Notes under the pieces: generated by a model | What the model saw: only the letters and a program-made list of their open reading frames with translations | Told to the model about the DNA's origin: nothing | Databases searched by the model: none | Assembly (NCBI RefSeq): GCF_030052815.1 | Contig: NC_079495.1 | Coordinates: forward strand, 55,778,773-55,842,772 | Direction of reading: 5' to 3' | Length of the DNA: 64,000 bases | DNA from: Hevea brasiliensis | Taxonomy: Eukaryota; Streptophyta; Magnoliopsida; Malpighiales; Euphorbiaceae | Shown: positions 36,402-48,033 of the stretch, one piece after another | How the letters are laid out: each line of letters starts with the position of its first letter | How positions within the stretch are numbered: the first letter of the stretch is position 1 | Made by a program: the position numbers and the translations under genes

Positions 36402-36626
36402 AAAATTTTTACAGAAATTATTAATACTTCAAATGTGTTATTTGGTTTCACTTCAGTTAAAAAAATTTTTAACACCTGTCAATAGTGCTCACCACTGTAA
36501 AAAGAAGTAAGAAAAGTTTTAAAATCCCTTGTAGTGTATTTAATGGGTTATCAGTAGACGAAGTTGGTAATTCATTAGGTATACTATGGGATCATGTTAT
36601 GCCTTACGGAGGGGTAGGGTGTGACA

Positions 36627-36631
36627 AAGCT
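36627..36631. repeat. Target-site duplication AAGCT (right copy)
   Basis: Second copy of 15497-15501; the E1 frame resumes in phase from here. Confidence 0.9.
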
Positions 36632-38209
36632 AATGTGGTGGCTGACGCCTTAAGTCGCAAGACTATGGCAAGTCTACGGGTTACTCCTTTGTCTATGGTA
36701 CATGAGATGAGATCATTACATGCTAGCTTAGAGATTAATGATGAGGGGCAGACAGCAATTGTATGGCATGTACAGCCAGTGTTGATTGATCAGATTAGAA
36801 TGGCTGCTCAGAATGATTAGAAGTATCAGAAGCTATTGGAAGAAGTCAGACGGGGCAAGAGACCAGAATTTTCAATAAGAGATGATGGTCTACTATTACA
36901 TCAGGACAGAATGTGTGTTCCTAATGATGTTGATTTGAGGAAGATCATTTTGAAGGAAGCTCATGAGTCTCCTTTTGCCATGCACCCTAGTGGCACAAAA
37001 ATATATAGAGGGCTAAAGGAGCATTACTGGTGGATGGGTATGAAAAGAGATGTGGCAGAGTTTGTTTCCAAATGCCTAACTTGTCAGCAAGTAAAGGCAG
37101 AGCATCAAGTACCAACTGGTTTGTTACATCCACTATCAGTACCAGAATGGAAATGGGAGAGAATAACGATGGATTTGGTGATGGGACTTCCGAGGACACA
37201 GAAGAGTCATGATGTAGTATAGGTTATTGTCGACAGAATGACCAAGTCTGCTCATTTTCTGCCAGTCCGGATGGACTATAGTTTAGAAAGATTGGCTAGG
37301 TTATACATTGATGAGATAGTAAGGCTGCATGGAGTGTTAGCATCCATTGTATCAGACAGAGATCCTAGGTTCACTTCTAGATTTTGGGGTAGTCTTTAGA
37401 GAGCCCTAGGAACTAGATTGAACTTCAGTACTGCATTCCACCCACAGACCGATGGCCAGTCTGAGAGAGTAATTCAGATCTTGGAGGACATGCTACGGGC
37501 TTGTGTGATTGAATTTGAGGGCAGTTGGGATACACACTTGCCTTTGATTGAGTTTGCTTACAACAACAGCTACCAATCAAGCATTGGGATGCCTCCATAT
37601 GAAGTTTTGTGGCAGAAAATGCAGAACTCCCCTGTGTTAGGATGAAGTAGGTGAAAGAAAGATGATTAGACTCGAAATTATTCAGCAAACTGAAGAGAAA
37701 ATCAGAGTGATCAGAGATCAACTTAAGACTGCATCAGACGTCAGAAGTCCTATGTTGATTTAAATAGAAGGGATATTGAGTTTGCAGTGGGTGAAAAAGT
37801 ATTCCTCAAGGTTTCCCCTTAGAAGAGGATTATGAGATTCGGCAGAAAGGGGAAACTAAGTCCTCATTTTATCTGGCTATATGAGGTTCTGGAAAGAGTG
37901 GGTCCTTTGGCATATCGTTTGGCACTACCTCCAGAGTTGGAGAAGATACATAATGTCTTCCATGTATCTATGTTGAGGAGATATCGATCAGACCCATCTC
38001 ATATACTACCAGTGGAAGAAATTGAAGTGAATCCAGACCTCACATACAAGGAAGAACCCATAGAGATTCTGGCTTATGAGGTGAAGCAGCTACGGAATAA
38101 GCAGATACCATTAGTGAAAGTGCTGTGGAACCATCATTCGGGCCAAGAAGCTACTTGGGAACGAGAGGAGGACATGAGGAGATAACACCCACAGCTGTTC
38201 AAAGATTGA
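36632..38209 (+). pseudogene. E1 pol, last part: integrase and chromodomain
   Basis: Resumes with [10 protein letters not shown], the RNase H-integrase link. The zinc-binding domain is intact (HESPFAMHPSGTKIY ... CLTCQQVK), and the catalytic core has [17 protein letters not shown] and [13 protein letters not shown], so D, D and E are all present. The GPY/F-like module and chromodomain-like LVKVLWNHHSGQEATWERE follow. Stops: TAG at 36818, 37220, 37397 and 37820, TAA at 38183; the natural stop is TGA 38207. Two bases are missing near 37609. The codons after VIQ (37478) run on without the intron-like insert seen in E3. Confidence 0.88.
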
Positions 38210-38242
38210 TACCAGGTAAAATTTCGAGACGAAATTTATTTT

Positions 38243-38255
38243 AAGGGAGAGAGAA
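38243..38255 (+). promoter_or_regulatory. E1 polypurine tract
   Basis: AAGGGAGAGAGAA immediately before the 3' LTR. Confidence 0.8.
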
Positions 38256-38256
38256 T

Positions 38257-41200
38257 TGTAACACCCCTATTTGTATAGCCTGGTATATTTCACTATTTCG
38301 GTGATCGATGTCGGTCTGGATAATTAAGAGGATTAGAACCACATCTAAGACAACTAGATGAGCCCTAAACACAAATAATTAGTAATTGTCAATTAGTTAA
38401 GTATAAATAAGAAAAACAGAACATAAGAAGTTAAATGAGCCGAGAGTCACAGCGATGGGTGACCTTCTCGGGAAGGATTGTGAAGTCAATTTAAACTCAA
38501 ATTTCGAACCGTAAAATGTGACGCCGCAGTCCTTAGAACTATTGAGAACACAGTGGAAAAGAGAAAATCATGAAAAAGAATTGTTAAGCCAATCAAATAA
38601 TTAGGTCAGGAATCCGGAAGAAATATTGAATTATTTACAAACCAGGTCAAACCGGCGAGGGGCAATTTGGTCAATTCACCCCTAGAGGTGATTCATGGCC
38701 TAACTGTCCAATAAAATTTGATTAATGAAAATTTTGAAATAGAGAATTAAATTAAAAAAACAAGGAAAAATAAAAGAAAAAGAAAAATAGAGAAAATTAT
38801 AATTTTTGACATCATCAAAGTTGATAAGCATGATGCAATAATGTTTAATATTAAATAATTTAATTTGTGGGATAATTATGGCATAAAGGAGTTAAAAAAT
38901 TAAAAGAAAAACATAATTTCCTTTCTTTCTTCTTCCTTGTCGTGGCCATCCTCTCTCCTCTCCCTTTCTTTTTATTTTTCCACCATTAAAGCTTATGTTT
39001 AAGCTTTTAAAACCATAAATTACACCATAAATTTCCTAGTTCCTCATGTTAAACCTTGTCTTTGAGTCTTGAAAAGAAGATTGGAGCAAGAAAGAAAAGG
39101 AAAAATTGAAGAAATAAAGACTTGGAAAATCCAACAAAAAGGTTAGTGATGAATTTTCCAATTTCCTCTTTATATTCATGCTTATGCAATTAAACTAAGT
39201 TAGAAAGTGTTGAAAATTGAAACAAATGGACAAGGTAAGGAACCATAGAAATTTGGTCAGCTATGAATGGTTAGGGTTTGGTGTGCTTTGACCTAATTAA
39301 ATATGAATTCTAAGGTTAGTGAAGTTATATGTATGTTTAGAGTATTGAAATTGCATGAATTGAAACAATTGTGTAATTAGGGTTTTGGCACCTAGGGTTT
39401 GGAAGACAAAAATGTGAAAATGTGTTAAATGGTGTGTTTGACCTAGTTTGAGCTGAGTAATGGTCATTTGTGACCAATTGGAGTATGTTAGAAGTGTTGG
39501 AACCAAATGCAAATTCTGATTGCTTAGGATCATGCTGCAGGCAGCAGGACCACGGTCCCTTTCAAGGACCAAAACTAAAAATTTACAAGCCCAATTGGTG
39601 TGAGGCCAATTGGGAACAAAACTAGACACAAAATGACATATTTTTTTATTTAGGAATAATGCCCAAAAAGGGATCAAAACCTAGTGAACAAATTAACCAA
39701 ATCTGGATTAGGCAATCTGACCTATACAAAAATGATCAAATGAACAGTGTTTGTTCATTTGGCCATAACTTAGGCTAGGCAGGTCTAAATGACCTGAAAT
39801 ATTACCAGTAGAGAGCTGAGATATAGACCTAAAACTTTCATGAAGAACACAAACCTGAATTGTGCCTTAACCAAGTCATTTGGCCACCCAAAATTGGTGA
39901 CCTAAAACTGCCAGAACTAGTTTGGTGCCTAGAAATCTGGGTTAAATCCAATCCGACAGCCATGATTCAAATGGCTATAACTTGAGCTACAAAACTCCAA
40001 TTGGAGTGATTCAAAAAGGAGAATAAATTTAAGACAATAAGGAACAATTTCTATGAAGAAAATTTTACCAAATTCTAACAGTAAAATGACCAATGGAATA
40101 GTGCAACATAAGACACCCAAAACTGAAAATTTGCAAATTTGCCTAAAAGACTTAAAATTTGAGTAAACAATCAAAACCAACAAAATTAGTAACCAAAATT
40201 TGATATGTGAGTATAGTTGGAATTCCCATACCTATTAAGCCTTAGAAAATCAACAAATTAACTTGAATAGTGTCGTGGATAGTAACCCCGAAATACAAAA
40301 TTTAAAGAACGCCAAGTTTAACATATTAAAGCTAGGTATAAGTGAATTTGAATTTATTTTTAGAATTTTGATAAGTTGTTATACTGAAACACTATAAAAC
40401 TGTGTGTTTTAGTGGAAAAGAATACCGGGAAAGAACCCGAGGGATCGAGTCAAGGCCAAGAGGTGACTCTATAAAGTTTGTACACAACATCAACATGCTT
40501 TAAAATTCATTTTCAAAGTGCATGAAATGTGTATTATGCTTTTGCTTTGAATTGTTGAAAGTTTATTTGTGTATATTTGAAATGGCAATGAATGTTTAGT
40601 AAATTATTAAGATAAGTTTTGAAACCACAGTGTCATGACCATATATTTGAACACCTCACTAGCATGACTAGTGGGGGTAATCAGTTTCGAATTTTGATTC
40701 CTTCTCTGGCTGAAGTGTTGAGGTGTGTGCCAGTAGAAGAAGAAAGAGAATGAGTTCCCATATATTTGAGCTAGCTAGCCTTGTGATGTGATTTCTCCTT
40801 AGCCTCAGGCTATTGAGATTATATTTGTTTCGAATGGCATGATATAACTGTGTGTTTTTATGAAATGTGTTTGAGATTTTTGAAATGAAATTGTTTGGAT
40901 TAAAATTTTATAAGTCATGTTTTGAATGTATTGCTCATGTTCAATTTAAATTTTGAATAAATGTGATTTAAATTCCGTATAAAGTTTATTTTAATATGTT
41001 GTGCACCATTGAGTCCTAGTACTCAGCGATGGCTATTATTGCTGTCGCAGATATAGAGATTAGAGGAGCAGCAGATTGAGCTGCTGAGGATTGAGGAGCT
41101 ACCTGCTTTGAAGTTATCAGGAATATTTTATACCCTGATTGTAAAAATTTATTTTGATGTATGTAATGTATGTAAATGTAAATTTGGTTATGAGCAGTTG

Positions 41201-41727
41201 CATAAAGCTTGTAATAAATTTTGGTTTGGATTTCTCTTAATGTAAATTTTTGTAATGATGTATATAAATTATTTTATCTTTAATGAAATATAAATGAAAG
41301 TATTTTGTTGTGATTTGAATAGAATTGATTAATAGTATTTTCATGATTGTTGAATTTTGAAAATTGAGAAATGATATTGAAATTGGTTGGGATGGTTGTG
41401 AAATTGATGAAGTTGTTGAGATAAATTTTTGAAAGTGCTTTTTACGGGTATGTGAAGAATTGTTTTCTCAAAATACAGATGACACTTTGCCGAAATTTTT
41501 ATAAAATTTGCAAAAAAATAAAATGGGACAAAAATTTTCACTAATTTTAAATCTTCGAATAAATGATTTTAATACCTATTAGAAAATGCTCACCACTTAT
41601 AAAAGTAAGAAAATTGTTTTAAAATCCCTTGTAGGGTACTTAATGAGCTATCGGTAGGTGAAGTTCGGTAATTAATTAGGTATTCTACGGGATCATGTTA
41701 TACCTTATAGAGGGATAAAGTGTGACA
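38257..41727 (+). repeat. E1 3' LTR
   Basis: 3471 bp, TGTAACACCCC...AAGTGTGACA, collinear with the 5' LTR with scattered substitutions. Hairpin 1 equivalent at 41009-41026. The next five bases, ATTAA, do not match the left flank. Confidence 0.9.
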
Positions 41728-42375
41728 ATTAAAATTTATGAGATATAACTACAATACTTTCACTTAATATTTTATTTTTAATATTTACATATTCAATTTA
41801 TTTTTTTTTTAAATTTGTATTTTATCACTTTTATAAATAATAGTTATAAATTACAAATCAATAGTCATTTGATGTAATTTATTATATCATTTTTAAAATT
41901 ATAAATTTGACATAATTGATTAAAGGAAAAAAATTAAAATATTAATATAACAACATTAATTTAAATTTTAATATTTTTCCTTTTATTAAAATAATTTTTG
42001 ATGTATTTTTTTAATTTAATAATTAAAATTTATAACATATAACTATAATACCCTCATTTAATACTTTATTTTTAATATTTACATATCCAATTTAATTTTT
42101 TAATAAAATTGAATTTTTTATCACTTTTATAAAATAATAGCCATAAATTATAAATCAATGGTTATTTGATGCAATTTATTATTTTATTGTTTAAAATTAT
42201 AAATTTACTATTATTAATTAAAGAAAAAAAATTAAAGTATTAATATAATAACATTAATTAGCAAGCTAATCTCTCCATAAAAAGTTATCATATGATAACT
42301 TTTAAGGAAAACTTAGCCTCAGTTTTGAAATATGAAGTATAACAGAATTATAATTGAACTTAATTAATTAAAGTT
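41728..42375. repeat. A+T-rich spacer with a 294-bp tandem duplication
   Basis: Two diverged copies begin ATTAAAATTTAT at 41728 and 42022; the second runs to about 42255, and both contain TTTTATCACTTTTATAAA and the ATAAATTA...AATCAAT stretch. No coding frame and no recognised element termini. The remaining 120 bp up to the E3 LTR shows nothing identifiable. The last five bases, AAGTT, would be the E3 target site. Confidence 0.75.
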
Positions 42376-45300
42376 TGTAACGCCCTCACCGTAGGTAGTC
42401 CATACGTCCTACTGTTCGGACGACTAACGTCTGTTCGGACAGTCAGAATGTCTGGAACTACACTTAAACTAGGGTGAGGAGACATAAATTGATGAAATAA
42501 ATACCAAAAAAAATTAAGAGAAAATAAAAGAAGTAAAATGTAATTAGGTTAAAGGAGCCAAAATCACGGTGATGGGTGACCGCATCGGGAAGTCACTGTA
42601 TAGACAGTTGATGACCCCAGACTCGCGAAGAGCCCTAGAAAATAATTTTTGGGACGTAATTAAAGGTTTACTGAGGTATAAATGACATTGAAAATGTCAA
42701 AGAAAATTTAGTTAATTGGTACAAGTAAAAATAAAAATGAAATAGACAGTATAAAATTAAAGGAACCGTTGGATTGGAGATTTAGTCGGTATTACCGAAA
42801 AAGTTTGACTATAACTCGAAGAGGGTCATTTTGGTCATTTGACACCTTGAGTCGACTTTTGACCTAAACGTCCATTAAAATGAGTGATATTTAAATTTTG
42901 AAAATCCCATGAAAACATAAAACTATATGCAATGTAATTAAAGGAAACATAAGGGGAATTATTAGGAATATTAAAACTTTAAGGATTGAAATTAATAAAT
43001 TAAATCTTAGTGGAGTATAACTAGCATAAGATGATAAAATCTAATCCACTAACTTCATCTTCTTCTTCAATCCTCTCAAATGGCCGAATCCTTCTTCCAT
43101 TCTTCCTCCATGAATGCTCTTCTTCCAAGCTCTAAATCCTTCCCATTCTCACCATAAACCTCACAAGTTTCTTCACAAAAATTAGTCACCACATCTCGGG
43201 AAGACTATAGGCAGCCAAGAAAGAAAGAATTGGTAAAGTTTTGGTAACTTGAAGAATTGTCCATTCAAGGTTAGTGCAAGTTTTCTTCTCTTTTCCTTGT
43301 TAAATCTTTAATTGAGGTTGAAATGAGTGAGTATGACATGAAATTGGAAGAAAATGATTAGTAATTTAGAACCCTAGATTTCGACAGCTTTGAAAATATG
43401 CGAGTTTAATGTTTTCATGCATGTAAATAGTGTTTAGTGATGTTAATGGATGTGTAGATGAAGTTACATGTGTGAGAAATTGATTGCATGTGTATATTGT
43501 GATTGATAAATTGGAGTTAGGGTTTTGACCTAACTATTGGAGACTTTGTATAATTGCTAGAATTTGATTGTGTTGAGATGAATTGATGATGTTAGAAGTG
43601 CCATGAATGTCAATTTGTAGTTTGGGACTTGGAGGAAATGAAAATTGGAAGTGTATATTTTCCATGTAGGCTGAGACTTTGAAAATCCAGTGTATATTTT
43701 TAGCCATAACTGAAATTGTGTTGCTCCAATTGGTATGAGGCCAACTGGAGATGAAACTAGATCTAAAATTCTTCATTTTTCATGAAGAGACCATGCTCAA
43801 ATTCTGTCCAAAACTTGACCAAATTGTTGTCCCAATCCGGATGACCAAATGATGAACACAGAAAAATGACAAAATGAACAGTAAACATTCATTTGGCCAT
43901 AACTCCCTCTATAGAGGTCCAAATGACCTGAATTTTATACCATTGGAAAGCTTAGATATAGGACTACAACTTTCATGAAGACCACAGAGCCCAAAAATTC
44001 CTTAAATCAATCAAAATTGTTGGCCCAATTTAGGTCACAAAACTGCCCAGAACCATATTGCACAGAAAATGCTAGAATTAGGCTTACCTGGCCAGTTTTT
44101 GCAAAGAGACCATAACTTGGTCTACAAAAACCAAAATACAATGAAATCAGTGGCAAAATTTCCATAAGACATCAATCTACAATATTAGTATTTGACCGAA
44201 ACCCAGAAAGCAAGGGAACTCAGTCAATTGGGTAGGTCAAGTTAGTATGCAAATTCTGGAAATTGCCTAAGTGATCACTTGACCCCATAATGGCCTTTTA
44301 GTCATATCTCTCACTAGGAAACTTCAATTGGGATGAGACATATTGTTCTGGAAACCTGATAAATAGAGATCCAACTTTGTTTCAGACACTTTCCTCAAAT
44401 TATAAATGTAAGAATCCCAAACGTTGAGTCAAAACTACTGACCTGAACTAAGATCCTGTTGGCACAGGGTACTTGAGTCTAGGCTAATGATTTGGCTATA
44501 AGTAATTCTAAAAAACTTGAAAAATTGCAATCCAAAATTCTGAGTGACCATAAGACATAGGGCAACAAACTCTATAAAGAGTACTAAGCCTCAAAGTGAC
44601 TACAACATGTCCAATTAAATTGGTAAATTATAACTCCAAAATTTGCCTATCTAAGGATCCAGAATTAGGAAATGAACCATTTATGGTTATTTGACCATAA
44701 CTTGAGTTTCAGAAATCCAAATGACATGATTCAAAAAGGTTAAACAAGACAAGAGATAGAGGAATAACTTCCATAAAGGAAGTATGGCCAAACAGTGGCC
44801 ATAAAGTGATCAAATTGATAGGTAAATTTAAAATATTAAAACTGAACCTAAAGAATGGTTCATAAGATAAACTATTTTATGGTAGGATTTTAACCCTAAT
44901 ATGTTACTAAATACTGAATTACATGAAATAGGTGTGTGGGACCCACTTTCTCACTACAAAGTGACATGAAATTTCTAATGAGAAACTAATAATGCTTAAT
45001 TGCCCAAAGTAAACCTAGGCATATGTATATAGTTTAGATCGATTGGTATACTAATTAGGGACTACAGATAGCAGTACTGCCTACATGAATAATCATTGAT
45101 CGATAAAATATGTATGATATGATTGTTCTACAGGCTATATGCCTGCCCGTTGGCCATTGAGCCTAATTTCATTTTTGGCTTTGAAAGCTTACCCACTGGC
45201 CTTGTGCCTGACATGATAACTGTACACAGGGTAGACATATGGATGTCTAACCAGTATACTCCCATGTATCCAGCCTTTATAGTCTGTTATAGGTTACTTG

Positions 45301-46065
45301 GGCACTAATATGATTTTAAAGAGACTGAAAATGAAATAAAGGCATAGATAAGATCCTGTTAAATAAATTGATCCCAAAGTCAAAGAAATTTGTAAAGACT
45401 TGGAATTTATGAAATAGCTTAGAATTATTAGTTTTAATTATTCAGTTATTTTTCTTTTAAAGTTATGTACCACTAAGCAATTCGCTTAGCGCGTTGATTT
45501 TCCATCGTTTAGGTACTGGAGACCCGGCATAGCCACAGCAGCAGCCGCAACAGTAGTGTCCTAATAGAGATTCGATTAGATCTGACAGTGTTTGCTAGTC
45601 ACCTCAGTAGAGTAGTTTTGGTAAGGCCCATGTATATTTAGTTTTATATTTTATTTATTGTATATAAGTAAATGATGTAAATCTTTTTGAGATATGTAAT
45701 TCAATTTTGCTATTGTAAATAAATTGGAAATTATTGTAGATGAATTTCATATGAATGGAATGAAGTATATTTACTTGAAATGGATATGAGCAAATTATAT
45801 GAGTACATGATGTATATGTAAATGTGAGATAGATATGAAATTGTTTTTAACAGGTGAATAGTAGAACCCGCCAGATGCTAATAAAATAAAGGAGTCTCTG
45901 CCCAGGTTTCCACAGAAATAATTTGTGATAAAAAAAAAAATTTACCACATGTTTTCTATGAAATTTAAAATTAACAATGGACAGGACAGGATAAGATAGG
46001 GTGCTCTAGCACTGAATGTGGTACTCTTTACTCGGCTACACTGTTGATAGGTAAGGGGCGTCACA
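42376..46065 (+). repeat. E3 5' LTR
   Basis: 3690 bp, TGTAACGCCC...GGGGCGTCACA. The body contains six degenerate units; the CATAAC-like word recurs at 43704, 43897, 44110, 44302, 44495 and 44695 (spacing 192-213). Hairpin 1 is at 45473-45489. Confidence 0.85.
45473..45489 (+). other. LTR hairpin 1 (CTAAGC / GCTTAG)
   Basis: Six pairs, loop AATTC; the second E3-family LTR has seven pairs at 54075-54091. Confidence 0.6.
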
Positions 46066-46070
46066 TTTAA

Positions 46071-46082
46071 TGGTATTAGAAC
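46071..46082 (+). promoter_or_regulatory. E3 primer-binding site, degenerate
   Basis: TGGTATTAGAAC, two transitions away from TGGTATCAGAGC, 5 nt after the LTR. Confidence 0.65.
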
Positions 46083-46180
46083 AGAGGTTTAGGCAGTCCT
46101 AGACCTAGATAGATAAAAAGAAATAGTTTGCGTGACATTCATGGACCTTTAAATAGAGTCAAGGTGACACTATTGCAGAT

Positions 46181-47437
46181 ATGTTCTTTGTCTGTTTTAT
46201 AGGATCGATAGTATTTGATCCTTCAGAGAACGAGTCTCCTGGACCGATCGAGGAGGAGGTAGAGAGTCACGCACCTGCACCTGCACCTGCTCCTGGTAGG
46301 GAGCGAAGTAGCAGAGTCGACTCATCTATGTGTGCTGCGGGTAGAGCACAGCAGGCCTTTCTATAGCAGATGACACAGCTACTTCGTCAGATCACTGGAG
46401 CCATACCTCAGCCACAACCACCTCTACCTCTACAGCCTCAGCCATAGCCACTGCCACCTATACAGCCACCAGCACCCCTACAGCAGCAACCCCTACACAG
46501 GTCCCCATTGGAGCGACTGCAAAAATATGGGGCAGTTGACTTTAAGGGTAAGAAAGAGGATGATCCAGTTGCCACAGAGTATTGGCTAAAGGGGACAAAG
46601 AGGGTTTTGCAGCAGCTACACTGCATCCCAGAGCAGCAGTTGAAGTGTGCACTATCACTACTTCAGGAGGATGCATATCGGTGGTGGGTGACAGTATTGA
46701 GGGTAGTACAGCCTGCACAGATCACCTGGGATTTCTTCTTGATAGAATTCAGAAATAAATATGTTAGCCATGTGTATTTAGAGGCCAGAAGGAGAGAATT
46801 CCTGGCACTGAGATAGAGGCAGCTTATAGTCTCTGAATATGAGCGGGAATTCATGAAACTCAGTGGATATACATTGGAGATAATGCCCATAGAAGTTGAT
46901 AGATGCAGGAAGTTTGAAGACAGATTAAATGACAACATTAGATTGATAGTCACATCTCACCACTTCACAGACTTCTCTTTGTTAGTAGCATCAGCTCTGG
47001 ATATGGAGAGAGTCAGAAATGAGGAGCAATTAAAGAGAGACAGACAATGTAAGAGGGGTTTTGGATCTAGTCAGTATAGTTCAGCAACCACTGATAGTAA
47101 GAAGCCCAAGGAGTCTCAGGGTCAGACTCAGGGTCGAGGTAAGAGGCAGAGATCTCAGTTTGCTCCGAGGAGAGGAGGACAGTTTGGTGTATCAGTGGGT
47201 AGTTCTTTAGGTGCAGCTACACGGGGATCAACCCCAATACCAGGTTGTACACACTGTGGGAGGAACCACCTAGGACAGTGTAGATTATTGACTAGGGGAT
47301 GCTTCAGATGTGGGTCTACGAATCACTTTTTGAAGGTTTGGCCACAGAGGAGTGCTAGTGTTCCCACTGCTCCACCCCAGATAAAGAGGTCTAACCAGCA
47401 GCACAGGGGGTTTGAAGACCTGCGAGGCCTGATATAG
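46181..47437 (+). pseudogene. E3 gag, broken
   Basis: One frame throughout from ATG 46181, with TAG stops at 46364, about 46447 and 46814. The N-terminal acidic/Pro-rich part includes APAPAPAPG and a long Pro/Gln run. The capsid core starts near 46508 (LQKYGAVDFKGKKEDDP, LLQEDAYRWWVTV, SEYEREFMKLSGY). A Gly/Arg/Gln-rich tail leads to CTHCGRNHLGQC and a knuckle CFRCGSTNHFLKV in which the last Cys is lost. The ATG is chosen because it follows the leader and stays in frame with the capsid core. Non-functional as it stands. Confidence 0.8.
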
Positions 47438-47511
47438 CTGGTCCATCACAGAGATCTACTGTAAAGATAATTTAAAGGTAGGAGGTCAGGATAGCAACTC
47501 GTGCTTATGCT

Positions 47512-48033
47512 ATGAGAGCTCGGGAGGAGCCAGATCCAGCAGATATTATTCGAGGGACATTTTCTCTTTATGATATGTTAGTATGTGCACTGATTGATCC
47601 CGGCTCCACACATTCATATATGTGTATTACACTGCCAGTTGATAGAGGGGTACAGATAGAGGAGTTAGAGGAGGACATACAAGTTACTAACCCTTTAGGC
47701 CATAGTGTCATGGTGAAGAAGGTCTATAAGGGTTGTCCTCTGAGGATACAAGGTTATGAGTTTTCAGCTGACTTGATTGAACTGCCATTCCATGAGTTTG
47801 ATGTGATACTGGGAATGAATTAGTTATCACGTTATCAGGTAATGGTAGATTATCGGTTGAAGAGGATTTCATTACAGACAGCAGATGGGGATGAGATTAC
47901 AGTTGTGGGTGAAGGAACGAATTATCTTTCTAACATTATATCAGCCACAGTAGCTAGAAGATTGATGAGGAAAGGCTGTGAGGCTTTCTTAGCACATATA
48001 GTTAACACCAGTAAGAATAGCTCGAGTTTATAG
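47512..48033 (+). pseudogene. E3 pol: protease part
   Basis: Open from about 47512 with ALIDPGSTHSYM, the aspartic protease active site (DPGS), and VILGMN near 47805, followed by TAG at 47821 in place of the usual Trp codon. The linker to RT (ISATVARRLMRKGCEAFLA) ends with TAG at 48031. It sits one frame away from gag. Confidence 0.8.

Larger units (their letters stand above)
15502..36626 (+). mobile_element. Composite insertion: outer LTR plus E2 tandem array
   Basis: The block starts TGTAACACCC, ends GGGTGTGACA, and is bounded by AAGCT duplications in the E1 frame. The outer LTR is seen as two parts, 15502-16791 and 35077-36626. By comparison with E2 LTRs these match roughly the first 1.3 kb and last 1.5 kb, so about 1 kb of the middle is missing. 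It could be a solo LTR or the outer ends of an element whose interior was lost. The E2 array lies between the two parts. Confidence 0.85.
35077..36626 (+). repeat. Outer LTR, right part
   Basis: Homologous to the last 1.5 kb of E2 LTRs (TACTGAAATACTTTAAATTG near 35128; same ending module). Contains three tandem 47-bp copies (35715-35855), hairpin 1 at 35957-35975 and hairpin 2 at 36389-36401. Ends GGGTGTGACA followed by the AAGCT target copy. Confidence 0.85.
5634..41727 (+). mobile_element. E1, Tekay/Del-like Ty3/gypsy chromovirus, interrupted twice
   Basis: Complete structure in order: 5' LTR, primer-binding site, gag, protease-RT-RNase H-integrase-chromodomain, polypurine tract, 3' LTR. 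Removing the solo LTR at 11564-14676 and the composite block at 15502-36626, with one target copy each, leaves about 11.8 kb, usual for this clade. The two LTRs (3484 and 3471 bp) differ at several sites in the first 100 bp, so the insertion is old. The flanks do not match (ACTAC on the left, ATTAA on the right). All reading frames carry nonsense codons and at least two frameshifts, so E1 is not autonomous now. Confidence 0.9.
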
